Positions 56,406-64,000 of a stretch of DNA of 64,000 nucleotides are shown here, in pieces. The notes beneath the pieces were generated by a model. It was not told where the DNA came from and made no database searches. It saw only the letters and a program-made list of their open reading frames with translations. Positions within the stretch are counted from its first letter, which is position 1. Every line of letters starts with the position of its first letter. The translations under genes and the position numbers were made by a program. This stretch comes from Arthrobacter sp. PAMC25564 (GTDB lineage Bacteria > Actinomycetota > Actinomycetes > Actinomycetales > Micrococcaceae): NCBI RefSeq assembly GCF_004798705.1, contig NZ_CP039290.1:1922001-1986000 (forward strand), given 5' to 3'.

Positions 56406-57173
56406 TTACGGGGTCTTGCGCTCTGCTTCGGGCTCGTGTTCTTCGATGAACTCCTCGACGACATCCGTGCTGTACTTCGCGGCCTGGCGCCGGGCGATGA
56501 AACCACGGATGACTTCGATCGCGATCGGAATGACGGACACCAGCACAATGGCGATGAAGATGATGTCCAGGTTGTCGCGGACCCACGGCACCGTGTCGCC
56601 GAGCAGGTAGCCCAGCAGCGTGACGCCGCCGCCCCAGAGCACGGCGCCGATGACGTTGAACAGGAAGAACTTGCGCTTGCTCATCTGCGCCACGCCCACG
56701 ATCACCGGGACGAAGGTGCGGATGATGGGGACGAAGCGGGCCAGGATCAGGGCCTTGCCGCCGTGTTTTTCAAAGAAGGCGTGGGCGCTTTCGACGTTTT
56801 CGCGTTTGAACAGCTTCGAGTCCGGCTTGTTGAAGAGGGCCGGACCGGCCTTGGACCCGATCAGGTAGCCGGCCTGGTTTCCGAGGACCGCCGAGACGAT
56901 GATGAGCGCCACAAAGGCCCAGATGTTGAACTTGATCGTGCCGGTGGCAACCAGCAGGCCGGCCGTGAACAGCATGGAGTCGCCCGGCAGGAAGAAACCG
57001 ACCAGCAGCCCTGTTTCGGCGAAGATGATGCCGCAGACCAGGAGAACAACCCACGGCGCGAAGGCCGGATTGGCCAGGAACACCTGGGGGTTGAGCCAGT
57101 CGGGCAGGAGCGAGGACAGGTGCGGCTGTACCGGGCCTGCGCCTCCGATCGCGGACACGGCAAAGTCACTCAT
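56406..57173 (-). CDS. DedA family (SNARE-associated/VTT) membrane protein
   Basis: A protein of 255 residues with about five membrane segments. GLLVGFFLPGDSMLFTAG, then GSKAGPALFNKPDSKLFK, HGGKALILARFVPIIRTFVP and GVAQMSKRKFFLFNVIGA are the VTT/DedA signatures, including the conserved acidic and arginine residues (FVPIIRTFVP). DedA proteins act in membrane homeostasis, and some recycle undecaprenyl phosphate or flip phospholipids. The charged C-terminal tail is cytosolic. ATG 57173 is used; the upstream GTG at 57188 adds only five residues. Confidence 0.92.
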   Translation of the reverse strand: MSDFAVSAIGGAGPVQPHLSSLLPDWLNPQVFLANPAFAPWVVLLVCGIIFAETGLLVGFFLPGDSMLFTAGLLVATGTIKFNIWAFVALIIVSAVLGNQAGYLIGSKAGPALFNKPDSKLFKRENVESAHAFFEKHGGKALILARFVPIIRTFVPVIVGVAQMSKRKFFLFNVIGAVLWGGGVTLLGYLLGDTVPWVRDNLDIIFIAIVLVSVIPIAIEVIRGFIARRQAAKYSTDVVEEFIEEHEPEAERKTP

Positions 57174-57286
57174 CGCTAAAAGGTTCACCCGTTAAGGGTA
57201 CTTGACGGCCGCCGTCGGACATTGCTGCGGCAGTGGCTGGTGGACGGGACGCGGGCGGCGATGCGGGCCGCGCCCCGATCCGGCGG

Positions 57287-57292
57287 TAAAGT
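57287..57292 (+). promoter_or_regulatory. -10 box of a leaderless exonuclease transcript
   Basis: TAAAGT ends 6 nt before the GTG at 57299. Confidence 0.5.
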
Positions 57293-57298
57293 TGTGCC

Positions 57299-58315
57299 GT
57301 GGGTTTGGACTTTACGGCGATCGACTTTGAGACCGCGAACGGCTTCCGCGGTTCACCGTGCGCTGTTGGCCTGAGCAAGGTCCGCGGCGGCGTCGTCGTC
57401 GAGGAAGCCTCCTGGCTGATGCGGCCGCCGGAAAACCATGACCGCTTCGACCACCACAACGTCAGGATCCATGGCATCAAGCCGGAGCAGGTGGCCGGGC
57501 TGCCGCGCTTCGGAGAGCTGTTCCCGGAGATCGGTGCCTTCATCGGCAACGACGTGCTGGCCGCCCACAACGCCGCCTTCGACCTCGGCGTGATCCGCTC
57601 GGGCCTGGAAGTATCCGGCCTGCCGGGGCCCGCCTACGATTACGTCTGCACGGTGTTGCTGTCCCGCCGCTGCTACTCGCTGGTGTCCAATTCCCTGCCG
57701 TACGCGGCTGAGGAAGCCGGCGTCCCGCTGATCAACCACCACGATGCGGCCGAGGACGCCAGGGCCTGCGCCGGGATCCTGATTGATATCGCCGCCCGCA
57801 ACGGCGCGGGCAGCATCGCCGGGCTGTTCCTGTCCCTGGGCCTCGCGGTGTCCCACCAGCCGGCCTTCGATCCCGCGCGCGACCCGCTGTCCAAGGCCAC
57901 CCGGTCGGCCCTCGATGGTCTTGCCGGGGGCGTGGCTGCCCCCGCGGGCCGGCCGTTCCTGCCCGGCTGGCCGGAAGAGGGCGCCAACCCGGCACCCAAC
58001 GCCGCCGCCGCTCCCGACCACCCCCTGTACGGCCAGACCGTCGTGTTCACCGGAGAGTTGGCGATTCCGCGGCCTGAGGCGAAGATCCGCTCGGCCGAGC
58101 TTGGCGCCAGGCCAGAAAGCCGGGTCACGGCCCGGACCACGGTCCTGGTGGTGGGGGACGGGTTCGTGGCCGCGGACCTGCGCTCCGGCAGGCTCACCGG
58201 CAAGGCACGCCGTGTCCTGGAACTGCACGAACGCGGGCAACGCATTGAAGTCCTGTCCGAAGGCGAATTCCTGCAGATGGTGGGAGGCCACGTGGCCTCT
58301 GCGGCCCGGGCCTGA
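57299..58315 (+). CDS. DnaQ-like 3'-5' exonuclease with C-terminal BRCT-like domain
   Basis: A protein of 338 residues. The DEDD exonuclease part (about 1-170) has AIDFETAN (D9, E11), AAHNAAFDLGVI and HDAAEDARACAG. A linker follows, then LYGQTVVFTGELAIPRPEAK starting at about 240, which is the beginning of a BRCT fold like the one in DNA ligase. Related proteins combine proofreading-type exonuclease with BRCT in actinobacteria. The stand-alone role is probably DNA repair. The BRCT part lacks the usual strongly conserved Trp, so it may be divergent. GTG start, leaderless by position. Confidence 0.85.
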   Translation: MGLDFTAIDFETANGFRGSPCAVGLSKVRGGVVVEEASWLMRPPENHDRFDHHNVRIHGIKPEQVAGLPRFGELFPEIGAFIGNDVLAAHNAAFDLGVIRSGLEVSGLPGPAYDYVCTVLLSRRCYSLVSNSLPYAAEEAGVPLINHHDAAEDARACAGILIDIAARNGAGSIAGLFLSLGLAVSHQPAFDPARDPLSKATRSALDGLAGGVAAPAGRPFLPGWPEEGANPAPNAAAAPDHPLYGQTVVFTGELAIPRPEAKIRSAELGARPESRVTARTTVLVVGDGFVAADLRSGRLTGKARRVLELHERGQRIEVLSEGEFLQMVGGHVASAARA

Positions 58316-58436
58316 GCCCCGGCGGGCCGCGGCCCGAGTCCCACCGCCGCCTGTGGCAGCGCTGTCCGCCGGCGCCGCGGGGCGCCGCCCGCCGTCACCC
58401 GGCGCAACAAACATTTCCTCGCGGCACGTGTTCTCC

Positions 58437-58442
58437 TAGCCT
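58437..58442 (+). promoter_or_regulatory. -10 box of a leaderless DUF4395 transcript
   Basis: TAGCCT ends 6 nt before the ATG at 58449. Confidence 0.45.
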
Positions 58443-58448
58443 TGCACC

Positions 58449-58997
58449 ATGAGCAAACTGATCGATGCACAGACGCCTGCCGTTGCCTCGCACGGCGGAA
58501 TCGATTGGCGCAAGGTCTTCGCGTTCCCGAACCCGGTGAACGAGTATTCAGCACGCATCACGGCCGGACTCGTTGTGGTGCTGTCCGTCGCGACCCTGGT
58601 GACCGGCCTGCTGACCGGCCTTGGCTGGGGGCTGGCCGTCATCGCCCTCGGGTTCTGGCTGCGGGTGCTGTTCGGCCCCCGGATCTCGCCCTTCGGGATA
58701 CTCTCCGTCAAGGTCCTCACCCCTATCCTCGGAAAGAAACGCCTGGTCGCGGGGCCCCCGAAGCGCTTCGCGCAGGGCATCGGCGCCGCCATATCCACCG
58801 CCGCAGCGATCCTTTTCGCCGCCGGCCTGGCGCCGGGGGCGTGGATCCTGCTCGCAATCCTGATCGTCGCGGCCTCGCTGGAATCGTTTGCCGGCTTCTG
58901 CCTTGGCTGCACCATCTTCGGTTTCCTGCAGCGCCGCGGCTTCATCCCCGAAGACATCTGCGAGGCCTGCAACAACATTTCGCTGCGCCGCGCCTGA
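58449..58997 (+). CDS. DUF4395 family membrane protein
   Basis: A protein of 182 residues with four hydrophobic helices arranged in two pairs. VFAFPNPVNEYSARITAGLV opens the domain and FGPRISPFGILSVKVLTPIL joins the pairs. GFCLGCTIF (two cysteines) and DICEAC (two cysteines) at the C-terminal side could be redox-active, which fits the frequent linkage of this family to thioredoxin or sulfur-transfer genes. No such gene is adjacent here, and the function is unknown. Confidence 0.87.
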   Translation: MSKLIDAQTPAVASHGGIDWRKVFAFPNPVNEYSARITAGLVVVLSVATLVTGLLTGLGWGLAVIALGFWLRVLFGPRISPFGILSVKVLTPILGKKRLVAGPPKRFAQGIGAAISTAAAILFAAGLAPGAWILLAILIVAASLESFAGFCLGCTIFGFLQRRGFIPEDICEACNNISLRRA

Positions 58998-59020
58998 CGC
59001 CCGCTTCCTGGGCCCCGTGC

Positions 59021-60190
59021 TCAGGCGCCGGTCACAAGCGCCAGCTGTTCCGCCATGCCCCGGATGACCTCCGGGGCTTCGAGCGTCTGCAGCCACCCCG
59101 CCGGCAGGCATTCCTCGCCGTAGAACGTGCCCAGGATGTTCCCAGCAATCGAGGCGGTGGAATCGCTGTCCCCGCTGTGGTTCACCGCGACGGCGATCGC
59201 CGCACGGAAGTGGGCCTCCGGACGGCCGGAAACCGCCGCCGTCGGGTCCGGTTCAGTTGCCAGCACCGCGTAGACGGCGACGGCGAGTGCCTCCTCGGCC
59301 ACCCAGCCTTCGCCCAGTTCCCGCACCAGTTCCTCCGGGCTGAGCAGTCCGCGGGCGGCCGGGTTTCCGGGCTGTCCGGGCTGCGCGGCCAGGCGCAGTG
59401 CCCCCTCCAGCCGTTCGAGCAACGCCGCGTCCGGGGACTCGTTCCTGCCCAGGTTTCCGGCCCGCAGGTGTCCGAGCGCGTAGTCCGCGGCTTCACGCAG
59501 GCCGCGGCCGGCCGTCAGGGAGTGGATCATCAGGCTCAGGGCGCCCGAACTCTGCCGGGCAGCGGGGTGGCCGTGGGTCAGGGACGCCGCGTCGGCACTG
59601 ATTTTATAGACGGATTCCGGCGCGATGTAGGGGATCAGGCCGAACGGCGCGGAGCGCATCACCGTGCCGCAGCCCTTCGACTCCGGATTGACCGGCCGGT
59701 ACACCGTGCCCATTTCGCCGCTGGCGAGGCCGCTCAGGACCGTGCTGCCCGGGGCACGGCGGTGTTTGAGCACTTCGTGCGTGTCAATCCAGCGGGGCGG
59801 CTGCACCGGGGCCGACGGCGGGAGGGGCACACCCTGGGTGCCGAGCCAGCGCAGGTACGCAAGCCACAGGCAGGCGTTGGTATCCGCGCCGACCCCCGAG
59901 TTGGCCCATTCGAGCGCCTCCACGAGGCCATCAACGGTGTAGAGCGTCATCTGGGTGTCGTCGGAAAAGTGGCTGCCGCCGTCGAGCGCCGCAAAGTCCT
60001 GCAGCCCCGCGGGGCCGAACCTGGCCCGGATGGCGGTGATGTCATCGAATTCGACGGCGTACCCCAGTGAGTCACCCAGTGCGCCACCGAGCAGGCAGCC
60101 GTGGATGCGGGACCCGTGGGACAGCACGGGTGGGGTCGGCGCAGACGGCAGGGGACGTGGCGCAGGGGTGGTGCCGGGCTCGGTGCTCAT
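59021..60190 (-). CDS. ADP-ribosylglycohydrolase family protein
   Basis: A protein of 389 residues of the ARH fold. GCLLGGALGDSLGYAVEF, FSDDTQMTLYT, and near the C-terminus NHSGDSDSTASIAGNILG give the two-Mg2+ site typical of DraG/ARH3 hydrolases. It should remove ADP-ribose from a protein, nucleic acid or small molecule. The N-terminal 30 residues are a Pro/Thr-rich extension. No ADP-ribosyltransferase is encoded in the window, so the target is open. ATG 60190 follows a TAAATT box at 7 nt; the frame beyond has no similarity. Confidence 0.9.
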   Translation of the reverse strand: MSTEPGTTPAPRPLPSAPTPPVLSHGSRIHGCLLGGALGDSLGYAVEFDDITAIRARFGPAGLQDFAALDGGSHFSDDTQMTLYTVDGLVEALEWANSGVGADTNACLWLAYLRWLGTQGVPLPPSAPVQPPRWIDTHEVLKHRRAPGSTVLSGLASGEMGTVYRPVNPESKGCGTVMRSAPFGLIPYIAPESVYKISADAASLTHGHPAARQSSGALSLMIHSLTAGRGLREAADYALGHLRAGNLGRNESPDAALLERLEGALRLAAQPGQPGNPAARGLLSPEELVRELGEGWVAEEALAVAVYAVLATEPDPTAAVSGRPEAHFRAAIAVAVNHSGDSDSTASIAGNILGTFYGEECLPAGWLQTLEAPEVIRGMAEQLALVTGA

Positions 60191-60197
60191 GCCTTCA

Positions 60198-60203
60198 AAT
60201 TTA
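60198..60203 (-). promoter_or_regulatory. -10 box of a leaderless ADP-ribosylglycohydrolase transcript
   Basis: TAAATT on the minus strand ends 7 nt before the ATG at 60190. Confidence 0.4.
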
Positions 60204-60287
60204 CCCCGGTCCCGCGACGCCGGGCGCCGGGTAGGGTGCTGTTGGACCGGCAGGGTGCCGTCAGGCCGAGCAGAGGAAGACCAGCAG

Positions 60288-60644
60288 ATGCGCGAACCAG
60301 CGTGGCGGAAGACCGGAAACACCCCCGACTACAGGTTCTCCCTGGCCAACGAACGCACTTTCCTGGCCTGGATCAGGACCTCGCTTGCCCTCATCGCCGG
60401 TGCCCTGGCGATTGACCAACTGGCCCCGTCCATTGCTCCCGGCCCGGTCCGGATTGCCCTGTGCGTCGTGCTGGCGGTCCTGGGAGCAGGCCTGGCCGCG
60501 CTCGCCTACCACCGCTGGGGCCAGATGGAGGCGGCCATGCGGAACAACCGGGAGCTGCCGTTCTCCGGCTTGATGCTGGTGATGACCATTGGGGTGGCAG
60601 CCGCGGCCTTCACCTTTGCCGTCCTGATCCTGGTGGCGCGTTGA
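60288..60644 (+). CDS. DUF202 (YidH-type) membrane protein
   Basis: A protein of 118 residues. FSLANERTFLAWIRTSLALI is the DUF202 signature, at the start of the first of three membrane helices. ATG 60288 follows GCAGAGGAAGA. A TAGGGT box at 60232-60237 could be the promoter. It overlaps a second DUF202 gene by 4 nt. The pair resembles E. coli yidH-yidG, whose function is unknown. Confidence 0.87.
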   Translation: MREPAWRKTGNTPDYRFSLANERTFLAWIRTSLALIAGALAIDQLAPSIAPGPVRIALCVVLAVLGAGLAALAYHRWGQMEAAMRNNRELPFSGLMLVMTIGVAAAAFTFAVLILVAR

Positions 60645-60991
60645 GCGCAGGGCCCCGCCGGGACCCCGGGCTCCAGCCCGAGCGGACCTCCCTGGCCTGG
60701 CGCCGGACGGTACTGGCCCTGGTCGTGGTGGACCTGCTGGTCTGGCGCAGCTGGGCGCTTGCGGTAACCCGGGCCGCTCCTGGTTCCGCCGCCGGAGCCC
60801 CGGATTACCTGGGGATCTGCGCGCTGACCGCGATGGCGGCCACCGTCGTCCTCTGCCTGTGCGTGCTGGCCCGCGGCAGGGAACTCCGGAGTTCCTCGGC
60901 GGCGCCCCGGGCGGCGCTGATGCGCTGGGCGGCCGCCGCCGTCGTCGTCCTGGCCGGCAGCGCCGTCGCCGCGGTGGCACTGGGACGCTGA
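60641..60991 (+). CDS. DUF202 (YidG-type) membrane protein
   Basis: A protein of 116 residues. PERTSLAWRRTVLALVVVDL matches the DUF202 signature (ERTxLAWxRT), and three hydrophobic helices follow. The start is TTG 60641, overlapping the stop of the preceding YidH-type gene; no ATG exists before the signature. The two proteins probably work as a complex. 60992-61139 carries no supported feature except the AAGGA ribosome site of the aquaporin gene. Confidence 0.82.
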   Translation: MSAGPRRDPGLQPERTSLAWRRTVLALVVVDLLVWRSWALAVTRAAPGSAAGAPDYLGICALTAMAATVVLCLCVLARGRELRSSSAAPRAALMRWAAAAVVVLAGSAVAAVALGR

Positions 60992-61139
60992 GCCCGGACC
61001 CAGCGAACGTCCAGAATTCGCTGGCAGACTGCTCGCGGACCGAACTTCCGGACGGCAGTACACCGCGCGCCCGGACCGCGGCCGGCTGCGGGCCGAAAGC
61101 CCGGGACGCCGCACACCCCAAACAAAGGAATTACCGACC

Positions 61140-62066
61140 ATGAGCACGCCTGTGTCAGCCCCCGTGACGGGCGGCATCAAGCCGTCCGCCGCCCGCGACG
61201 ATTCGCCCCGGCCCGGATTTGTGGCCCGGCTGTCCGCCGAGGCCCTCGGGACACTGTTCGTGGTGGTCGCAGGCCTGGGCGTACCGCTGTTCACGATTCC
61301 GCAGTCCAACCCGCTGCCCGCTTCCCTTGCGGCAGGCCTGGCGCTGACGGCGGCCATGCTGGCGTTCGGCTACCTCTCCGGCGGCCACTTCAACCCGGCG
61401 GTCACGGTGGGCAACGCCATTGCGGGCCGCATCCGGCTGACCGAAGCCGCAGCCTACCTCGGTGCGCAGCTGGTCGGCGCCCTGCTTGGCGCCGTCACCC
61501 TCTTCGCCATCCTGCGCACCATCCCCAAGATCAGCGACTCCCGGGCCGCCTTTGACACCGTCACGGCCGGCTTCGGCGAACACTCCATCACCCAGGCCCC
61601 GATGGCCGGCGTGCTGCTCGTGGAGGTCCTCGGCGCCGCCCTGCTCGTCGCGGTCTACCTCGGCACCACCTCGCGCCACAACCCGTCCAGGGCGGCGGCT
61701 CCGTTCGCCGTCGGCCTGACCACGGCCGTGCTGCTGCAGCTCGGGCAGGCGATCGGCAACGACCCCTTCAACCCGGCCCGCGCCACCGCCTCCGCCCTCT
61801 TCAGCAACGTGGACTCGCTCGGACAGCTGTGGCTCTTCTGGGTCGCCCCCGTGGTCGGTGCCGCGCTCGCGGGACTGGTCTTCCGCGGCTTCGCGCAGAC
61901 CGCCGCGCAGCTGCAGCCGGCCGTTCCGAACGCCGTGCCGGACGAGGATGACGGCGAGGAGGACGCCGCCGGGGCGCGCGCCGCCGCTGCTCCGGCCCCG
62001 GCACAGGATTCCCGGACGGCGGACGGTGACGAGGCCCGCGACTTCTTTGACAAGCGCGGGGTGTAA
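61140..62066 (+). CDS. Aquaporin/MIP family channel
   Basis: A protein of 308 residues. Six membrane helices and two half-helices with the NPA boxes HFNPAVTV and PFNPARAT. The polar N-terminus (about 25 residues) and an acidic Ala/Glu/Asp-rich C-terminal tail of about 55 residues (PDEDDGEEDAAG) extend beyond typical AqpZ. Water versus glycerol selectivity cannot be fixed by eye, though the arginine after the second NPA is present. AAAGGAATT lies 9 nt before the ATG. A dispersed repeat follows. Confidence 0.9.
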   Translation: MSTPVSAPVTGGIKPSAARDDSPRPGFVARLSAEALGTLFVVVAGLGVPLFTIPQSNPLPASLAAGLALTAAMLAFGYLSGGHFNPAVTVGNAIAGRIRLTEAAAYLGAQLVGALLGAVTLFAILRTIPKISDSRAAFDTVTAGFGEHSITQAPMAGVLLVEVLGAALLVAVYLGTTSRHNPSRAAAPFAVGLTTAVLLQLGQAIGNDPFNPARATASALFSNVDSLGQLWLFWVAPVVGAALAGLVFRGFAQTAAQLQPAVPNAVPDEDDGEEDAAGARAAAAPAPAQDSRTADGDEARDFFDKRGV

Positions 62067-62077
62067 CAGCCTCTCCA

Positions 62078-62142
62078 AACAACGCGGGGATCCTTGGCGC
62101 CCATCCGGGGCCCCGGGATGGGCCGTAGCTGACCCCGCGTTG
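62078..62142. repeat. Dispersed 65-nt palindromic repeat, copy B
   Basis: The element runs from AACAACGCGGGG to CCCCGCGTTG. It shares length, both ends, the GCGCCCAT and ATGGGCCGTA blocks and the GACCCCGCGTTG end with copy A at 16782-16846. It lies 11 nt after the aquaporin stop. The stem contains an inner GGCGCCCATCC/GGATGGGCC fold, and the outer ends pair as AACGCGGGG with CCCCGCGTT. Confidence 0.7.
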
Positions 62143-62182
62143 CCTTGGAGTCCGGCTGCGCAAAACTGTCCGTGGCAGCCGA

Positions 62183-62188
62183 TACCGT
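62183..62188 (+). promoter_or_regulatory. -10 box of a leaderless sbcD transcript
   Basis: TACCGT ends 6 nt before the ATG at 62195. Confidence 0.4.
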
Positions 62189-62194
62189 AGAGGC

Positions 62195-63382
62195 ATGCGG
62201 CTATTGCACACCTCGGACTGGCACCTGGGCCGGTCATTCCACGGCGTCGGGATGCTCGATGCGCAGCGCGCCTACGTAGACCAGCTCGTCAGTTTCGTCC
62301 GTGACGAGTCGGTCGACGTCGTCCTGATCGCGGGAGACGTCTATGACCGCGCCCTGCCCGGGGTCGACGTCGTGGGCCTGCTCGACGACGCCCTGGTGCG
62401 CCTCACGGGCGCCGGCGCCCAGGTGGTGCTGACCAGCGGGAACCACGATTCGGCGATCCGGCTAGGGTTCGCGTCCCGGCTGCTGGAGCGCGGGGGAGTG
62501 CACCTGCGCACCCGGCTGGCCGAACTGGACAAACCGGTGCTGTTTCCGCTCGACGCCGGCGCCGGGGACGGCTCCGATGACGGTCCCGTGCTGGCCGTCT
62601 ATGGCATTCCCTGGCTGGAACCCCGGCTCGTCGCCGAACAGCTGGGTGTCGGGACGGCCAGCCATTTCGAGGTGACGCGCGCCGCCACGGCCCTCATCCG
62701 GGACGATCTGGGCGTTCGTTCCAAGACGCGGACCGTCCACTCCGTGGTCCTGGCCCACACCTTCGCGAGCGGCGGGATCAGCTCGGACAGCGAACGGGAC
62801 CTGAGCATCGGCGGCGTCGGCGCCGTGCCGCTGGATCTCTTCGACGGTTTCGGCTACACCGCGCTCGGACACCTGCACGGCCGGCAGGAGCTCTCGGCCG
62901 CCGTGCGCTACTCGGGATCCCCGCTCGCCTACTCCTTCTCCGAAGCGAAGCACAAGAAGGGCGGCTGGCTCGTGGAAGTCGACGCCTCGGGCGTCACCGG
63001 GGTCACCGAGGTGCTCTGGGAGGCGCCACGGACCCTGGCCGTGCTGCGGGGCAGGATCGAGGATCTGCTCTCGGCCGAGGAATTCGGCTGGGCGGAAGAT
63101 GCCTACTGCCAGATCACCCTTACGGACGCCCAGCGTCCCGCGCAGGCCATGGAACGGCTGCGCGCACGTTTCCCGGACACCCTGGTGCTCGGGTTCGACC
63201 CCGAAGGCGCGGCTGCGACGGCCAGGACCAGCTACAGCAGCCGGCTCGCCGAGGCCGACGACGACCTGTCCATCTGCTGCGGCTTCCTTGAGCATGTCCG
63301 TGGCCGGGGTGCCGACGACGCCGAAGCGGCTGTCCTCGGGCAAGCGCTGGAAGCCGTCCGGCTCGAAGGGATTTCCCTGTGA
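62195..63382 (+). CDS. sbcD: Exonuclease SbcD
   Basis: A protein of 395 residues, the nuclease subunit of the SbcCD (Mre11-like) complex that opens DNA hairpins and cuts protein-blocked ends. LLHTSDWHLGRSFHG, LIAGDVYDRA, SGNHDSAIRLG, LAHTFASGG and GHLHGRQ are the phosphoesterase motifs binding two Mn2+ ions, followed by the capping domain. It ends 4 nt into sbcC. Confidence 0.96.
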   Translation: MRLLHTSDWHLGRSFHGVGMLDAQRAYVDQLVSFVRDESVDVVLIAGDVYDRALPGVDVVGLLDDALVRLTGAGAQVVLTSGNHDSAIRLGFASRLLERGGVHLRTRLAELDKPVLFPLDAGAGDGSDDGPVLAVYGIPWLEPRLVAEQLGVGTASHFEVTRAATALIRDDLGVRSKTRTVHSVVLAHTFASGGISSDSERDLSIGGVGAVPLDLFDGFGYTALGHLHGRQELSAAVRYSGSPLAYSFSEAKHKKGGWLVEVDASGVTGVTEVLWEAPRTLAVLRGRIEDLLSAEEFGWAEDAYCQITLTDAQRPAQAMERLRARFPDTLVLGFDPEGAAATARTSYSSRLAEADDDLSICCGFLEHVRGRGADDAEAAVLGQALEAVRLEGISL

Positions 63383-64000
63383 GGATCCACCGCCTCGAGA
63401 TTTCCGCGTTCGGCCCGTTCGCCGGGACCGAGAGCATCGACTTTGACCGGCTCAGCACACACGGACTTTTCCTGTTGAACGGGCCCACCGGGGCCGGTAA
63501 AACCAGTGTCCTCGACGCCATCTGCTTCGCCTTGTACGGTTCGGTGCCCGGAGCCCGGCAGGACGGCAAGCGGCTGCGCAGCGACCACGCCGAAGCCGCT
63601 GCCGAACCGCGGGTCACCTGCGAGTTCTCGGCAAAGGGCCGCCACTTTGAGGTGTCCCGGTCTCCCGCCTGGGACAAGCCCAGTGCCAGGGGGAAAAACG
63701 GATTCACGCTCCAGCAGGCCAACACGCTGCTGCGCGAGCGCATCGACGGCGCGTGGGTGGAAAAGTCCGGCCGGAACGACGAGGCCGGGGCGGAGATCAC
63801 CGACGTCCTTGGCATGAACCGGGAACAGTTCACCCGGGTCGTTATGCTGCCGCAGGGCGACTTCGCGGCCTTCCTCCGGTCCAAGGCCACAGACCGCCTC
63901 GAGCTGCTCCAAAGCCTGTTCGGCACCCAGCGCTTCGAAGCCGTCGAACAGGAACTGGCCCGGAAGGCACTGGCGGCCAGGGCCGAAGTCGGCAGCCTTA
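63379..64000 (+). CDS. sbcC: Exonuclease SbcC, 5' part only
   Basis: From GTG 63379 an open frame of 207 codons runs off the window. VRIHRLEISAFGPFAGTESI, the Walker A GPTGAGKTSVLDAICFALYG and the Q-loop region TRVVMLPQGDFAAFLRSKAT identify the ATPase N-terminal half of SbcC (Rad50-like). The coiled-coil begins around the right edge (RFEAVEQELARKALAARAEV). The start overlaps the sbcD stop, typical for this pair. The C-terminal lobe is outside the window. Confidence 0.95.
   Translation, partial: MRIHRLEISAFGPFAGTESIDFDRLSTHGLFLLNGPTGAGKTSVLDAICFALYGSVPGARQDGKRLRSDHAEAAAEPRVTCEFSAKGRHFEVSRSPAWDKPSARGKNGFTLQQANTLLRERIDGAWVEKSGRNDEAGAEITDVLGMNREQFTRVVMLPQGDFAAFLRSKATDRLELLQSLFGTQRFEAVEQELARKALAARAEVGSL

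Noticed and set aside
59955..60287. Upstream extension of the YidH-type gene
   Set aside because: It runs antisense through the ADP-ribosylglycohydrolase gene; the DUF202 signature begins just after ATG 60288, which has its own ribosome site.

Overview
This is a GC-rich chromosomal stretch from a high-GC Gram-positive bacterium. Gene content and order suggest Micrococcaceae (Arthrobacter/Pseudarthrobacter-like). The supporting features are argS-lysA-hom-thrC-thrB-rho-prfA-prmC-sua5, an atp operon preceded by two small AtpI/AtpZ-type genes, the actinobacterial mismatch-repair nuclease NucS, clpS next to a DUF2017 gene and murI, frequent GTG/TTG starts, and many TANNNT boxes 6-7 nt upstream of start codons (leaderless genes). 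The genus is inferred; no rRNA is present. About 60 protein genes, one tRNA, several terminators and one dispersed repeat family can be supported. No phage, insertion sequence, integrase or CRISPR was seen.

Region by region. 1-4.3 kb is an accessory-looking stretch. It holds a GlxA-type regulator with a perfect 11-bp inverted repeat in its promoter, an M4 (protealysin-like) peptidase paired with an emfourin-type inhibitor, an F420/NADPH-reductase-like gene, and a cation diffusion transporter. The peptidase and the reductase both lack their N-terminal ends. 4.3-7.4 kb carries tRNA-Arg(CCG) and a three-gene flavin electron-transfer cassette: FMN-binding lipoprotein, ApbE flavin transferase, and an RnfD/NqrB-like membrane domain fused to a ferredoxin-reductase module. 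7.5-20.4 kb is arginyl-tRNA synthetase, the lysine/threonine pathway, Rho with a long disordered insert, release factor 1 and its methylase, and a threonylcarbamoyl-AMP synthase. 19.6-22.8 kb holds a TagA-type glycosyltransferase, a GT2 glycosyltransferase and a TagO/WecA-type phosphosugar transferase, probably for a wall glycopolymer. 22.9-31.3 kb is the F1Fo ATP synthase operon with a DUF2550 gene.

31.3-35.3 kb pairs an exported-type esterase with a pseudo-rhomboid/aminoacyl-phospholipid synthase fusion. 35.5-36.0 kb is a cold-shock gene with a long structured leader. 36.1-47.4 kb contains nucS, small zinc-type proteins, hydrolases, an AI-2E-type permease, a YbbN-like co-chaperone, an old-yellow-enzyme homologue, an ABC exporter and nagB. 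47.6-56.3 kb has a DEAD/DEAH helicase, a small lipoprotein, NAD-salvage genes pncB-pncA, clpS-DUF2017, murI-MBL hydrolase, and rph-rdgB. 56.4-64 kb has a DedA protein, a DnaQ-like exonuclease with a BRCT domain, DUF4395, an ADP-ribosylglycohydrolase, two DUF202 proteins, an aquaporin, and sbcD-sbcC (sbcC runs off the end).

Most of the window is conserved housekeeping sequence. The parts most worth a second look are the flavin electron-transfer cassette, the 65-nt palindromic repeat found at two distant sites, the esterase/aminoacyl-lipid operon, the eroded peptidase and reductase genes, the mutually overlapping leaderless promoters of pncB and clpS, and structured elements in the rho, csp and atp transcripts.
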